Below are positions 7,906 to 16,925 of a stretch of 64,000 bases of DNA, in pieces. The position numbers were made by a program, and so were the translations under genes. This DNA is from a bacterium. GTDB taxonomy: Bacteria; Bacteroidota; Ignavibacteria; Kapaibacteriales; UBA2268. The stretch lies in assembly GCA_024711295.1 (NCBI GenBank), contig JANJTB010000036.1:1-64000 (forward strand). Reading direction: 5' to 3'. Numbering within the stretch: position 1 is the stretch's first letter; every line of letters begins with the position of its first letter. The notes beneath the pieces are model-generated. The model was not told where the DNA came from and did not search any database. It worked only from the letters and a program-made list of their open reading frames with translations.

Positions 7906-8868
7906 TTAATTGCCCCTGTAAACTTTGACTTTCATTTCTGTAATATTGCCAATTTCTTTCTTATCATATATACTTATGATTTTTCCGCTGGCACTAATTT
8001 CAAAATAATCACCGGCTTTTTGTCCAACTCTGTCAATTTTAATCTTTCCTGAAATTGTTGACAGAACATCCTTGGTCTGAAACATTATAAATGACTTATT
8101 TTCTGCCGGGTCTGTAGCATCAACTTCATTACCTACTACAAATGAATCCATTAAAATTGAAAACAATGCAGTATGGTGGTTATCTTCTTCAAGACTGCCT
8201 GATGCAAAGTCAAGTCTTTGCTTACCTTCGCTATTTGTAATTATTGCATACCCTGGAGACTTATTATACGAAAAATTCAAATCCTGACCATTCAAAGTGC
8301 CTTTAATAGATATCGAACCATAGAGTTCGTCATCATCATTATCGTCGTCATCGTTATCATCATCATCATCGTCATCATCATACACTTCGTCTTCGAGTCT
8401 CTTGGCAGAAAAATCAGCTTTCGAAACTACGATTTTTTCTCCTGAATCAGGCGTTTCGAAAGTGCCGCTGAATGAACCTTTGATTTGCCCACCAACATTG
8501 CCGTAAGATGTAATTTTTATGCTACCGCTGTTTTCTTTAGATAAGTATATTTTGCTGTCAATAGATAAAACAACAACATTATCAAGGTCATCATCGTAAT
8601 TAAAAGTACCTGTAGATTTGCCTACAAATTTGATTGATACAACTCCGTTAGAGCCGGAACCATTTGTTGTAGTTATTGTAAGACTGCTGTGATTTTCGTC
8701 TGTAAAATATTTTCCGATACCGAAAGTTACAGAATATGTACCTTTGTCAGTTACAATATTTCCACCTGAACCTGTATTGGAATTGTCAATAGGATTACTG
8801 CTGTCTTTGCTGCATGACATAATAAATGCTGCAATTGTAAGTAAAATAAAGTATTTAATAAATTTCAC
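7906..8868 (-). CDS. Lipoprotein with an Asp-rich tract
   Basis: A 320-residue lipoprotein. The signal ends FIMSC with the lipidated Cys at 19, followed by a Ser/Asn/Gly linker. Two beta-rich halves (about 40-155 and 183-320) flank an acidic run at residues 159-181, almost purely Asp with a few Asn (nucleotides 8326-8379 encode 15 Asp, 2 Asn and 1 Glu). The two halves have similar wording (VSIKFVGKSTGTF / ISIKGTLNGQDLNF; GQIKGSFSG / SGKIKID), suggesting a duplicated fold. Asp-rich tracts of this sort bind calcium in known proteins; that is inference here. The start is GTG at 8868, supported by an AGAGG about 9 nt upstream. No family is recognised. Confidence 0.72.
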   Translation of the reverse strand: MKFIKYFILLTIAAFIMSCSKDSSNPIDNSNTGSGGNIVTDKGTYSVTFGIGKYFTDENHSSLTITTTNGSGSNGVVSIKFVGKSTGTFNYDDDLDNVVVLSIDSKIYLSKENSGSIKITSYGNVGGQIKGSFSGTFETPDSGEKIVVSKADFSAKRLEDEVYDDDDDDDDNDDDDNDDDELYGSISIKGTLNGQDLNFSYNKSPGYAIITNSEGKQRLDFASGSLEEDNHHTALFSILMDSFVVGNEVDATDPAENKSFIMFQTKDVLSTISGKIKIDRVGQKAGDYFEISASGKIISIYDKKEIGNITEMKVKVYRGN

Positions 8869-9044
8869 CTTATTTACCTCTCAGATTTGTTAATAATACA
8901 CATGCAATATAAGTAAATTAATTTGATAAATCAATATAATATTTAGTTTATTTTAATTTTATTTTTCTGGCTACTTAATATTTGATTGGATATTTAGGGG
9001 CTTAGATACACTTTTTATCAAAAGAATTCACATAATGTTATGGG

Positions 9045-9084
9045 AAAAAATAATGGGATGTGACTTTGTAAATCACATCCCATT
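9045..9084 (-). terminator. Rho-independent terminator after the beta-barrel gene
   Basis: Perfect 12-bp arms AATGGGATGTGA (9052-9063) and TCACATCCCATT (9073-9084) with a 9-nt loop. On the minus strand they are followed by a T-run (plus-strand A6 at 9045-9050). It closes the 9111-9656 transcript. Confidence 0.9.
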
Positions 9085-9110
9085 CCAAAAAAAGTAAAAC
9101 AAATGCTGGA

Positions 9111-9656
9111 TTACAGATGATACATCACACCGGCATTGATGCCAAGGAATGATAAATTACCACCGCTATTGAAAATGATGTTGTACTTAGCATTAATTCT
9201 CCAGCTTAAGTTCTGGTTTAATCTCTGCTCAACACCACCAAGGAAATTAATACCCAATTCAGTACTTGAAGATGAATAGCTGCCAAAGAATGGTGCTTCT
9301 ACTGTAACTGAAAGCATATTCAACCCAAACTCAGCACCAACAAATGGAATTAATCCGTCTGGATTAAATTTGTAATTAACCAAGCCCATGATTGGAATAT
9401 TTGACCATGAGTAACCATCGCTCTTACCGCCAAATGATTGATAGCCGATAGTACCACCAATAATTAAGTTAGGATTTAACTCATATTGAAAAATACCTGC
9501 CAATGCAAAACCTGTACCGGCAGCATCGCCAAAATCACCCATAGGCAATTGCAAACCGAGCTCACCGCCAATTCTCATTGGATTAGGCTGTTGTGAAAAT
9601 GTTTCAGTAGCAAAAAACATCATTGCTGCTGCTAAAAAAATCGCAAATACCTTCAT
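9111..9656 (-). CDS. Small outer-membrane beta-barrel protein
   Basis: A 181-residue protein with a cleavable signal (MKVFAIFLAAAMMFFATETFSQ). Alternating hydrophobic strands separated by Gly/Asn turns follow (GGELGLQLPMGDF, FQYELNPNLIIGGTIGYQSFG, WRINAKYNIIF, LGINAGVMYHL). This pattern and length fit an eight-stranded outer-membrane barrel of the OmpX/OmpW-like beta-barrel family. The good RBS (AGGAG about 7 nt before ATG) supports the start. It is monocistronic with a strong terminator. The role (porin, adhesion, structural) is not known. Confidence 0.8.
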   Translation of the reverse strand: MKVFAIFLAAAMMFFATETFSQQPNPMRIGGELGLQLPMGDFGDAAGTGFALAGIFQYELNPNLIIGGTIGYQSFGGKSDGYSWSNIPIMGLVNYKFNPDGLIPFVGAEFGLNMLSVTVEAPFFGSYSSSSTELGINFLGGVEQRLNQNLSWRINAKYNIIFNSGGNLSFLGINAGVMYHL

Positions 9657-9767
9657 AAAACACTCCTAAATGTTTAAAAAAATGATTATTGATTTACAAA
9701 AGTAACAAATAAATTAGTTTATAAAAACTTTTTTTTAGTTTTCAATTATTAATTTTACTTAGTAAAG

Positions 9768-11117
9768 CTATAATCCAAGCACATAAATAGACAGATTAAA
9801 GTAAATAATAATACCTGTAAAATCAATCAAAGTTGCCATAAATGGACTTGAGATTACAGCCGGGTCGAACTTTAACTTATTGAGAATTAATGGTAATAAG
9901 CCACCTACAAGATTTGCCCAGGTTACCATTACCAGCATTGACATACCTACAACAACAGCAATTTTATTGCCCGGATCATCTACCAAAAATCCCCTTACAA
10001 AGGCTATTATACCAAGTGTGAGCCCGAGCATTATTCCTACTAAAATTTCTTTTTTCATCACAGTAAACCACCTGTCGAAGTTTAATCCCTCAACAGCTAT
10101 CGAGCGAATTATCAGTGTCGCTGATTGAGTTCCGGAGTTGCCTGCAGTACCAATCAGCATTGTAGGAAATATTGCCAGAGCGACAACTTTGATGTAAATC
10201 CAGTCGAAATGCTCTATTGCCTGTACAGTCATAAAATTTGCAAAAAGTAGTGCAATGAGCCATGGAATACGCTTTGACCACAGTTTGAAAACGCTAGCAG
10301 AAACGTAACTCTGCTCAACGGGATTAATCGCACCAATTTTCTGAAAGTCTTCTGTTGTCTCTTCCTCAGAGATATCCATTACATCGTCGAATGTAACGAT
10401 ACCAACCAGAACACCCATCGAATCCACAACAGGTATAGCAACTAAGTCATATTTTTCCAAAGTCTTAACTGCTTTTTCCTGGTCCTCGAATGCTGACACC
10501 GATACTACATTATAGTCCATAAGGTCTGATATTATCGCATCTTCATCAGCCAGGATTATCGAACGTAATTTGATATCATCGAGAAGTTTACCGCTTTTGT
10601 CAGTAACATAAACCCTGTTGATTGTCTCGGAATCCATACCGAATTTACGTATATGGTGCAATGCTTTGTGAATAGTCCAGTAAGATCTTACAGCCACAAA
10701 ATCCGGTGTCATTCTTCTGCCGATGCTTTCCTCGGGATATCCCAAAAGCTCTCTTGCTTCCTTTAAATCATCAGGATCGAGGAGTGCGAGCAATCGCATA
10801 GTAACCTTTCCCGGAAGCTCTTCTAGAAGCTCTGTTCTGTCATCGGGAGGTAAGTCAGCCAAAAGATTTCTTGTTTCCTGATCTGTAAGCTCGTGAAGAA
10901 AGGCGTCTTTTTGGTCACCATCAAGGTATGAAAAAACTTCAGCGGCAATTTCTCTGGGCAGGGCTCTGAAAATCAATACCCGCTCAGTTTTATCTACATC
11001 AAGGAATAAATCCACAATCTCGGGAGGAGGCCATGAGGATAGTATTTCCTTTAGGTCCAGCCAGTTCCTATGTTCAATTAATTCGTGTATTTCTGGTTTA
11101 AGCAGTTCTTTGAGCAT
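9768..11117 (-). CDS. mgtE: Magnesium transporter MgtE
   Basis: A 449-residue inner-membrane Mg2+ channel. It has the superhelical MgtE N domain (about 1-130, with LPPDDRTELLEELPGK repeats) and two CBS domains (about 135-255, with the GIVTFDDVMD signature). A plug region follows, then five membrane helices from about 285. The conserved pore region TMLIGTAGNSGTQSATLIIR is present. Length and domain order are standard. The start is an ATG preceded by GGAG. The next gene upstream, 33 bp away in the same direction, encodes an SRPBCC protein and may be co-transcribed. Cytoplasmic Mg2+ binding between the N and CBS domains gates the channel in this family. Confidence 0.95.
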   Translation of the reverse strand: MLKELLKPEIHELIEHRNWLDLKEILSSWPPPEIVDLFLDVDKTERVLIFRALPREIAAEVFSYLDGDQKDAFLHELTDQETRNLLADLPPDDRTELLEELPGKVTMRLLALLDPDDLKEARELLGYPEESIGRRMTPDFVAVRSYWTIHKALHHIRKFGMDSETINRVYVTDKSGKLLDDIKLRSIILADEDAIISDLMDYNVVSVSAFEDQEKAVKTLEKYDLVAIPVVDSMGVLVGIVTFDDVMDISEEETTEDFQKIGAINPVEQSYVSASVFKLWSKRIPWLIALLFANFMTVQAIEHFDWIYIKVVALAIFPTMLIGTAGNSGTQSATLIIRSIAVEGLNFDRWFTVMKKEILVGIMLGLTLGIIAFVRGFLVDDPGNKIAVVVGMSMLVMVTWANLVGGLLPLILNKLKFDPAVISSPFMATLIDFTGIIIYFNLSIYVLGL

Positions 11118-11150
11118 TTCTGCTACTCCGGATTATCAGTTTTCAAATTA

Positions 11151-11681
11151 TCATTTGTTCTGCTCACAGAGCTTTTTAAGATTAGAAAGGCCTTCGTTGA
11201 AGGATTTACCTAATTCACTTTCGAGTTTTACACGCATGATTCTTTCGAAAGGATAAGACAGTTTCATGTCCATACCCCAGGTTACTTCTGTAGCTTCACC
11301 GACCTGCCGAAATTTGAAATACAATTTCGACTGCGATTCCCATGGCTTGAGGAAAGTGATTTCTTGCCCGATAAAGCTATTCTCATCAATTCTCGTAACT
11401 TTTAATGAGCCCGCTCCCACAGTATCTCCATCCCAAGCAGAAACCTGTCCTACTCCGCGGGAACCTTCAACGGGCTTGTAAGCACTTGGCTCCATGGATG
11501 TCCAACTATTCCATTTGTTGAAGTTATTTAGGTCGGCTACCTGCTCAAAAACTTCTGTTATCGGTTTATTAATACTAACTGTCCTTTCCAGCAAAAATTC
11601 CGAGGGCATGAATACAGCTACTATCAGGAAAAGGGCAATCATCGAGAATGTGACTATCGAAAGCACTTTGAAGTATCTCAC
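11151..11681 (-). CDS. SRPBCC (START-like/polyketide-cyclase) family protein, membrane-anchored
   Basis: A 176-residue protein with an N-terminal hydrophobic helix (about 8-25, LSIVTFSMIALFLIVAVFM) and a START-like fold. The fold shows the marker ERTVSINKPITEVFEQVADL, then FNKWNSWTSMEP and late-strand ATEVTWGMDMKLSYPFERI. Proteins of this type bind hydrophobic ligands; no ligand can be named. The start is GTG at 11681, preceded 4 nt upstream by a full GGAGG. It lies 33 bp upstream of mgtE on the same strand. Confidence 0.83.
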   Translation of the reverse strand: MRYFKVLSIVTFSMIALFLIVAVFMPSEFLLERTVSINKPITEVFEQVADLNNFNKWNSWTSMEPSAYKPVEGSRGVGQVSAWDGDTVGAGSLKVTRIDENSFIGQEITFLKPWESQSKLYFKFRQVGEATEVTWGMDMKLSYPFERIMRVKLESELGKSFNEGLSNLKKLCEQNK

Positions 11682-11903
11682 AATTCCTCCGAAGTTTTTA
11701 TAAAATTGTCCAAAAAAAGAATTTAAATATAACTCATTTATTCATTTTATGGTTTGATTTATGCTTTTTTTTGAGCAAATTTGTTATTTAGTCTTACAAT
11801 TTCAATTTAAATTTTTTTATGTGAAAAAAATGTCATTAATTTGTAATAATAATTTGACTTTAATCCCAAAAATTATTTCAATTTGTAAAAAGGTATAATT
11901 ACT

Positions 11904-13781
11904 ATGGAAATAAAAGATTTAATCCACTTTTTGCCGAATGTGGAAATTTTTGCAGAACTCAACAATGATGAATTAAAATCCATCGCAAACATTTGTAAAA
12001 TTCATAATTATAAGACTGATGAATATCTTTTTGAAGAAAATAACTCTAGAAAAAGTTTATTCATTTTGCTAAGCGGCAGGGTTGATTTAGTAAAAAAGAC
12101 ACCTTTCGGTACTGAAAAAGTATTGAGAATATTTGATGCAGGCGAATTTATGAGTGAGGGTGCGCTAATGGACGACTATCCACACTCAACATCGGGCAAA
12201 GTAGCTGAGAATTGCGAAGTTGCAATTATCACCAAATCTGATTTTGACTTGTATTTCAAAGAGAATTATGCATCAGCTCTGAAGATTCTCTCTTCGATAT
12301 CACGATTGATTTCAAGAAGAATGAGCGTTGCAACAAGCCAGATGGTTGGCTTGCAGGCACAGTATATCTCCGGTAGAACTCGTACAGAGCATGATTTGCT
12401 CGGTGATAGGGAAGTTCCTTATGAATTTTATTATGGTGTGCAGACACTTCGCGGACTAGAAAATTTCAACATCACAGGTATTGCACTTAATCATTATCCT
12501 AATCTTATAAAAGCCCTTGCACAGGTTAAATTAGCAGCTGCCAAAGCTAACCACAAGCTCGGATTGCTCGAAGATACAGTATTTGGGGCTATTGCCCATG
12601 CATGTGATGAAATTATTAACGGCAAATACCATGTTCATTTTGTTGTTGATATGATTCAGGGCGGAGCAGGTACATCTACAAATATGAACGCAAACGAAGT
12701 AATTGCCAATCGTGCCCTCGAAATAATGGGCTATAAAAAAGGTGAATACAAGTATTGCCATCCCAATAATCATGTAAATATGTCTCAATCAACCAACGAT
12801 GTTTATCCAACTGCAATTAAGCTTGGAATAATATATGAAAATCAGCAATTACTGTTGGTACTGAAAGATTTAATTGATTCATTCTACTCAAAAGCAAAAG
12901 AGTTTGCTCATGTAATCAAAATGGGACGCACTCAGCTTCAGGACGCCGTTCCTATGACATTGGGACAAGAATTTGAAGCTTATGCTGTTACACTAGAGGA
13001 AGAGATACTTAGATTGCAGGAAAATGCTAAATTGTTTTATGAAATAAACATGGGCGGTACAGCAATCGGAACAGGAATTAATGCTGACCCGATGTATAGT
13101 GAATATTGCACACAGTTCATGTGCGAAGTTACGGATATGCCATTTGTACTCGCATCTAATCTAGTAGAAGCAACTCAGGATACCGGCGCATTCGTAATTT
13201 ATTCATCTGCAGTAAAGAGATTAGCTGTCAAGTTATCCAAGATATGTAATGACTTAAGACTACTTAGCAGCGGACCAAGAACGGGTCTAAGCGAAATCAA
13301 TTTACCACCAATGCAGCCGGGATCATCAATTATGCCAGGCAAGGTTAATCCCGTAATTCCGGAAGTAGTAAACCAAATCGCTTTCAAAGTGATTGGAAAT
13401 GACCTTACTGTTACTCTCGCCGCTGAGGCAGGCCAATTGCAACTTAATGTAATGGAACCAGTCATTACTCAATCAATTCTTGAATCAATCGAGATGTTGA
13501 AAAATGGAATGACAACTCTCAAATATCGTTGTATTGACGGCATTTCCGCAAACGAAAAACATTGCAGAAATATGGTTATGAACAGCATTGGACTTGTGAC
13601 TGCTCTTAATCCGATAATCGGTTATGAAGCATCAACACAGGTTGCAAAAAGAGCTTTGGAGGAAAATCGCGGAGTTTATGAGCTAGTACTAGAAATGAAT
13701 CTCATGACTAAAGAAGAGCTCGAAGAGGCACTTAAGCCGGAAAATATGATTAAGCCTATCGAAATGAAAAGAAAATATTAG
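11904..13781 (+). CDS. aspA: Aspartate ammonia-lyase with N-terminal cyclic-nucleotide-binding-like domain
   Basis: A 625-residue two-domain protein. Residues 1-135 look like a cNMP-binding (Crp/Fnr-type) jelly roll: IFAELNNDELKSIANICK, FILLSGRVDLV and the phosphate-cassette-like GEFMSEGALMDDYPHSTSG. From about 157 (RTEHDLLGDREVP) a complete aspartase follows, with QGGAGTSTNMNANEVIANR and the fumarase/aspartase signature GSSIMPGKVNP at 473-483 (catalytic Ser 474). The enzyme part (about 468 residues) is full length and converts aspartate to fumarate plus ammonia in the cytoplasm. In the cassette the Arg that binds cyclic-nucleotide phosphate is His (PHST), so cAMP binding is doubtful. It is a single-gene unit; a hairpin shared with the convergent regulator gene follows. 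Confidence 0.93.
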   Translation: MEIKDLIHFLPNVEIFAELNNDELKSIANICKIHNYKTDEYLFEENNSRKSLFILLSGRVDLVKKTPFGTEKVLRIFDAGEFMSEGALMDDYPHSTSGKVAENCEVAIITKSDFDLYFKENYASALKILSSISRLISRRMSVATSQMVGLQAQYISGRTRTEHDLLGDREVPYEFYYGVQTLRGLENFNITGIALNHYPNLIKALAQVKLAAAKANHKLGLLEDTVFGAIAHACDEIINGKYHVHFVVDMIQGGAGTSTNMNANEVIANRALEIMGYKKGEYKYCHPNNHVNMSQSTNDVYPTAIKLGIIYENQQLLLVLKDLIDSFYSKAKEFAHVIKMGRTQLQDAVPMTLGQEFEAYAVTLEEEILRLQENAKLFYEINMGGTAIGTGINADPMYSEYCTQFMCEVTDMPFVLASNLVEATQDTGAFVIYSSAVKRLAVKLSKICNDLRLLSSGPRTGLSEINLPPMQPGSSIMPGKVNPVIPEVVNQIAFKVIGNDLTVTLAAEAGQLQLNVMEPVITQSILESIEMLKNGMTTLKYRCIDGISANEKHCRNMVMNSIGLVTALNPIIGYEASTQVAKRALEENRGVYELVLEMNLMTKEELEEALKPENMIKPIEMKRKY

Positions 13782-13798
13782 AAATTATAAATAACATA

Positions 13799-13830
13799 TT
13801 CTCCCGTTTCATCATTTGAGGCGGGAGATA
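13799..13830. terminator. Convergent hairpin between aspA fusion and response regulator genes
   Basis: CTCCCG (13801-13806) and CGGGAG (13822-13827) form a short GC stem extended by A/T pairs, in the 58-bp gap between two convergent genes. T-runs are weak on both sides, so termination may be partial. Confidence 0.5.
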
Positions 13831-13839
13831 ATATTGTGA

Positions 13840-14571
13840 TTACAAAACGGGATGTTCCAGCAATAAGCCTTTCTCTACTACAAGTTTTATCAATCCTGCA
13901 CTTGTTTTTACCCCCAATTTAGTCATTATATTTTTCTTGTGAGTCTCAACTGTTCTTTTGCTCAAACACAAGTTTTTAGCTATTTCCGGAACATTAAGTT
14001 CATTCACTAAGAGTTCAAGTATTTCCTTTTCTCTTTCAGAAAGGGATTCCAAGCTGGAAATATAATGCTCATATTCAAAATTAGTGACTGTGTCGTCGAG
14101 CATAGCTTGCAAACATTCTTTGCAGGCATATCTCTCACCATTCAGAACAGTCTCTATTGCAACCTTAATATCATCATAGTTTGACGACTTACTCAAAAAT
14201 CCCAAAGCACCTAATTTGTAGCATGCCGAAATTACTTTTTTACTAATCATTGAAGTAAAAAAAATGATTTTTGCTTTTGGTTTAACTTTTTTGATATAAC
14301 TAATCAGTTCGAGGCCATTCATATCAGGAAGTATGATATCTAAAATTATAATATCACAATCACATTCCGATAAACTTTCCATTACCTGCTTACCAGTATG
14401 CCCAAGGTAAACTTCTCTGAATATCTGCATCTCGAGCAAATAGCTTTTAAGTAATGACGCTACTATCTTATGGTCATCAATAATCAAAGCTGTTAGCTTC
14501 TTAGAAATCAGTTTTTTATTCCTATCCACTGAATTATCTCTTGCTTTTGGAATAACACCTAAGTAAATCAT
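13840..14571 (-). CDS. NarL/FixJ-family response regulator (REC + LuxR HTH)
   Basis: A 243-residue DNA-binding response regulator. The receiver domain (about 25-145) has the acidic pair Asp32-Asp33, the phospho-acceptor Asp78 in IILDIILPD, the Thr/Ser switch at 106-107 and Lys128. The LuxR-type HTH is near 176-235, with LSEREKEILELLVNEL, IAKNLCLSKRTVETHKKNIM and KLGVKTSAGL. No histidine kinase is adjacent, so its partner is elsewhere (orphan). The N-terminal 25 residues (basic) are longer than usual. A perfect 8-4-8 dyad 84 bp upstream may be its own operator. Confidence 0.92.
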   Translation of the reverse strand: MIYLGVIPKARDNSVDRNKKLISKKLTALIIDDHKIVASLLKSYLLEMQIFREVYLGHTGKQVMESLSECDCDIIILDIILPDMNGLELISYIKKVKPKAKIIFFTSMISKKVISACYKLGALGFLSKSSNYDDIKVAIETVLNGERYACKECLQAMLDDTVTNFEYEHYISSLESLSEREKEILELLVNELNVPEIAKNLCLSKRTVETHKKNIMTKLGVKTSAGLIKLVVEKGLLLEHPVL

Positions 14572-14992
14572 TTCATAAAGAAGTATTATAAATAACTTTT
14601 TTAGAACTGACTCCTTTTAATAGGGCGAAATTATGTAATTTTTTAATTATATACAATACGTAGAATTACGTATTTTTACTTAAGTAATAATACAGGATCT
14701 AATAATAATGTTAACTGTTTACTTATCATTTATTTACAAGTGTTATTAGCAACATATTTTTGATTTTCATGAGTATATTTATTTTTGAATTGTAACCACA
14801 TTACTTATAAGATTATTACAAGTATTATCATTTATTGGTTTATAAATATGATAATATTTAGATAATTTACAGTAAATATTTCTTAACTAAGTTATTGCTA
14901 ACTATTAACAAAAATTCGAAGATTTCATTCAAATCAATTATTTTCCAATTTTTCGTCTAATATAAACTGTTTGTAAATTGTATTCCTAATAT
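14572..14992. other. Long AT-rich divergent intergenic region
   Basis: There are 421 bases without a credible gene, between the divergent response-regulator and aat genes, very AT-rich with many stops in all frames. It should carry both promoters. The only structured element I see is the dyad at 14655-14674. Short open stretches on the minus strand near 14934-15134 run into aat and look like shadows. Confidence 0.6.
14655..14674. promoter_or_regulatory. Perfect inverted repeat, candidate operator
   Basis: AATACGTA, GAAT, TACGTATT is a perfect 8-4-8 dyad 84 bp upstream of the response-regulator ATG. LuxR/NarL-type regulators bind dyads of this size, so autoregulation is a reasonable inference. 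No -10/-35 element is claimed. Confidence 0.35.
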
Positions 14993-15574
14993 ATGTCTTA
15001 TATCTTTTATCCTGATTTAGTATTAAGTGCTTACCGTGAAGGTTACTTCCCAATGGCAGAAGACCGTTACGGTCCTGTTTACTGGCATTCACCGGACCCC
15101 AGGGCAATTTTCCCGCTAAAAGAGTTGAAGCCATCGCTCAAAACACTTAAACAAATACAAAAATGCAATTTTACATATTCGATAAATAACAGATTTTTTG
15201 ATGTTATAAATGCATGCGCCGAGCGAGAAGACACATGGATTAATGAAGAGATTATAGGTGTATATACAGCATTATATGAAAGAAAATTTGCCCATTCAGT
15301 CGAAGTTTATCAGGCAGGTGAACTAGTAGGAGGACTTTACGGAGTTTCAATCAATTCAGCTTTTTTTGGGGAATCTATGTTTAACACAGTTTCGAATGCT
15401 GCAAAAGGAGCTTTCTACTTCCTGGTTGAACACCTGAAGCAAAGAGATTTTATATTGTTGGATTCACAGTATTTAAATCCATTTACACAGCAGCTTGGAG
15501 CTATAGAAATTCCAAAGAAAAAGTATTTATCAATTTTGCGTAAAGCATTAGACAAAAATTGCTCTTTCAAATGA
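14993..15574 (+). CDS. aat: Leucyl/phenylalanyl-tRNA--protein transferase
   Basis: A 193-residue cytoplasmic enzyme that adds Leu or Phe from tRNA to proteins with N-terminal Arg/Lys, marking them for ClpAP degradation (N-degron pathway). Seen: REGYFPMAE near the start, YWHSPDPRAIFPL, HSVEVYQAGELVGGLYGVS and FFGESMFN, all characteristic of the family. It is slightly shorter than the E. coli enzyme (234) but covers the whole GNAT-like catalytic part. It is followed 16 bp later by a photolyase gene in the same direction, probably one operon. No clpA/clpS gene is nearby. Confidence 0.93.
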   Translation: MSYIFYPDLVLSAYREGYFPMAEDRYGPVYWHSPDPRAIFPLKELKPSLKTLKQIQKCNFTYSINNRFFDVINACAEREDTWINEEIIGVYTALYERKFAHSVEVYQAGELVGGLYGVSINSAFFGESMFNTVSNAAKGAFYFLVEHLKQRDFILLDSQYLNPFTQQLGAIEIPKKKYLSILRKALDKNCSFK

Positions 15575-15590
15575 CTAAAGAATAATTGCA

Positions 15591-16925
15591 ATGAATGATA
15601 GAATATTTACGTTAAAAAAGTCCGAAGTTAATGGTGGAGATGTAGTTTACTGGATGAGCCGCGAGCAAAGAGTTCAGGATAATTGGTCTCTGATTGCTGC
15701 TTTTAATGAGTCAGTCAGGAGAAATTCCTCACTCTATGTAGTTTTCACTCTTGCAGATGGCTTTTTGGGGGCTACACAGCGTCATTATGCATTTATGGCA
15801 CAAGGCCTTGAATCTATTAGTGAAAAGTTGTACAAACTGAATATACACTTCACAATATTAAAAGGTAATCCACCTGTCGAAATAACAAAGTTTATAAACA
15901 GTAATAATATTGGTGCATTATATACAGATTTCGACCCATTGAGAATAAAACGCCAGTGGAAAAAGCAGGCGGCAGATAATATTAATTGTATGATTTACGA
16001 AGTTGATGCTCATAATGTTGTACCCTGCAGGATTGTATCAGCTAAAGCAGAGTTTGCTGCTTATACAATAAGACCTAAAATTAAAAAGCTGCTTGATAAA
16101 TATCTCACTAATTTTCCTGTAATTGAACAACACCCTTTCAATAATGGTGTAGTCAGATGTAATATAAAAATAGATTTGAATAATTATGCAGAATATCCCG
16201 CTAAATCTCCTTTTTTTGATGGAGGGGAAGATACTGCATATCAAAAATTCTCAAATTTCTTAAAGAATAGATTAGGTGAATATTCTGAAAAAAGGAATTA
16301 TCCTGAAGAAGAATACCAATCAGATTTATCGCCTTATTTACATTTTGGAAATATTTCAGCCCAGAGAATAGCCTTCGATGTTGGCAATACTGATGCTAAT
16401 GAAGATTCGAAAGCTGCATTTTTGGAAGAATTGATTATCAGGAAGGAGCTTTCAGATAATTTTTGTTTTTATAATGAAAATTACGATAACTATAACGGAT
16501 TTCCTGAGTGGGCTCGTAAATCTCTGGAAGAACATATAGATGACAGGAGACAGTACATATATTCTGCTGAACAGTTCGAAAACGCACTTACACACGATAA
16601 ATACTGGAATGCTGCCCAAAAGGAAATGCTGATTACGGGTAAAATGCATGGATATATGCGTATGTACTGGGCAAAAAAAATCCTGGAATGGACTGAGCAT
16701 CCTGCACAAGCTCTAGAAATCGCAATTTATCTGAATGACAAATATGAGCTGGACGGTCGGGATCCAAACGGATACACCGGAATAGCCTGGTCTATCGGTG
16801 GTCTTCACGACAGACCTTGGTTCGAGAGAGAAATTTATGGAAAAATCAGATATATGAATGATTCGGGGCTTAAGCGAAAATGTGACATCGAGGCTTATGT
16901 TCGAAAAATTCAATCTCTCAGATAA
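15591..16925 (+). CDS. phr: Class II deoxyribodipyrimidine (CPD) photolyase
   Basis: A 444-residue FAD enzyme that repairs UV cyclobutane pyrimidine dimers using light. N-terminal VVYWMSREQRVQDNW matches the class II start (YW.SRD.R..DNWAL). Near the C terminus MHGYMRMYWAKKILEWT, then DGRDPNGYTGIAWSIGG, is the FAD/DNA-binding signature of the class. Length is normal (430-480). It overlaps the 3' end of the convergent heptosyltransferase gene by 8 bp. It forms a likely operon with aat. Confidence 0.95.
   Translation: MNDRIFTLKKSEVNGGDVVYWMSREQRVQDNWSLIAAFNESVRRNSSLYVVFTLADGFLGATQRHYAFMAQGLESISEKLYKLNIHFTILKGNPPVEITKFINSNNIGALYTDFDPLRIKRQWKKQAADNINCMIYEVDAHNVVPCRIVSAKAEFAAYTIRPKIKKLLDKYLTNFPVIEQHPFNNGVVRCNIKIDLNNYAEYPAKSPFFDGGEDTAYQKFSNFLKNRLGEYSEKRNYPEEEYQSDLSPYLHFGNISAQRIAFDVGNTDANEDSKAAFLEELIIRKELSDNFCFYNENYDNYNGFPEWARKSLEEHIDDRRQYIYSAEQFENALTHDKYWNAAQKEMLITGKMHGYMRMYWAKKILEWTEHPAQALEIAIYLNDKYELDGRDPNGYTGIAWSIGGLHDRPWFEREIYGKIRYMNDSGLKRKCDIEAYVRKIQSLR

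Noticed and set aside
8326-8379. Run of GAT/GAC repeats as a possible microsatellite or repeat array
   Set aside because: It is in frame inside the lipoprotein gene and explained by the Asp tract; kept as a protein feature, not a separate array.
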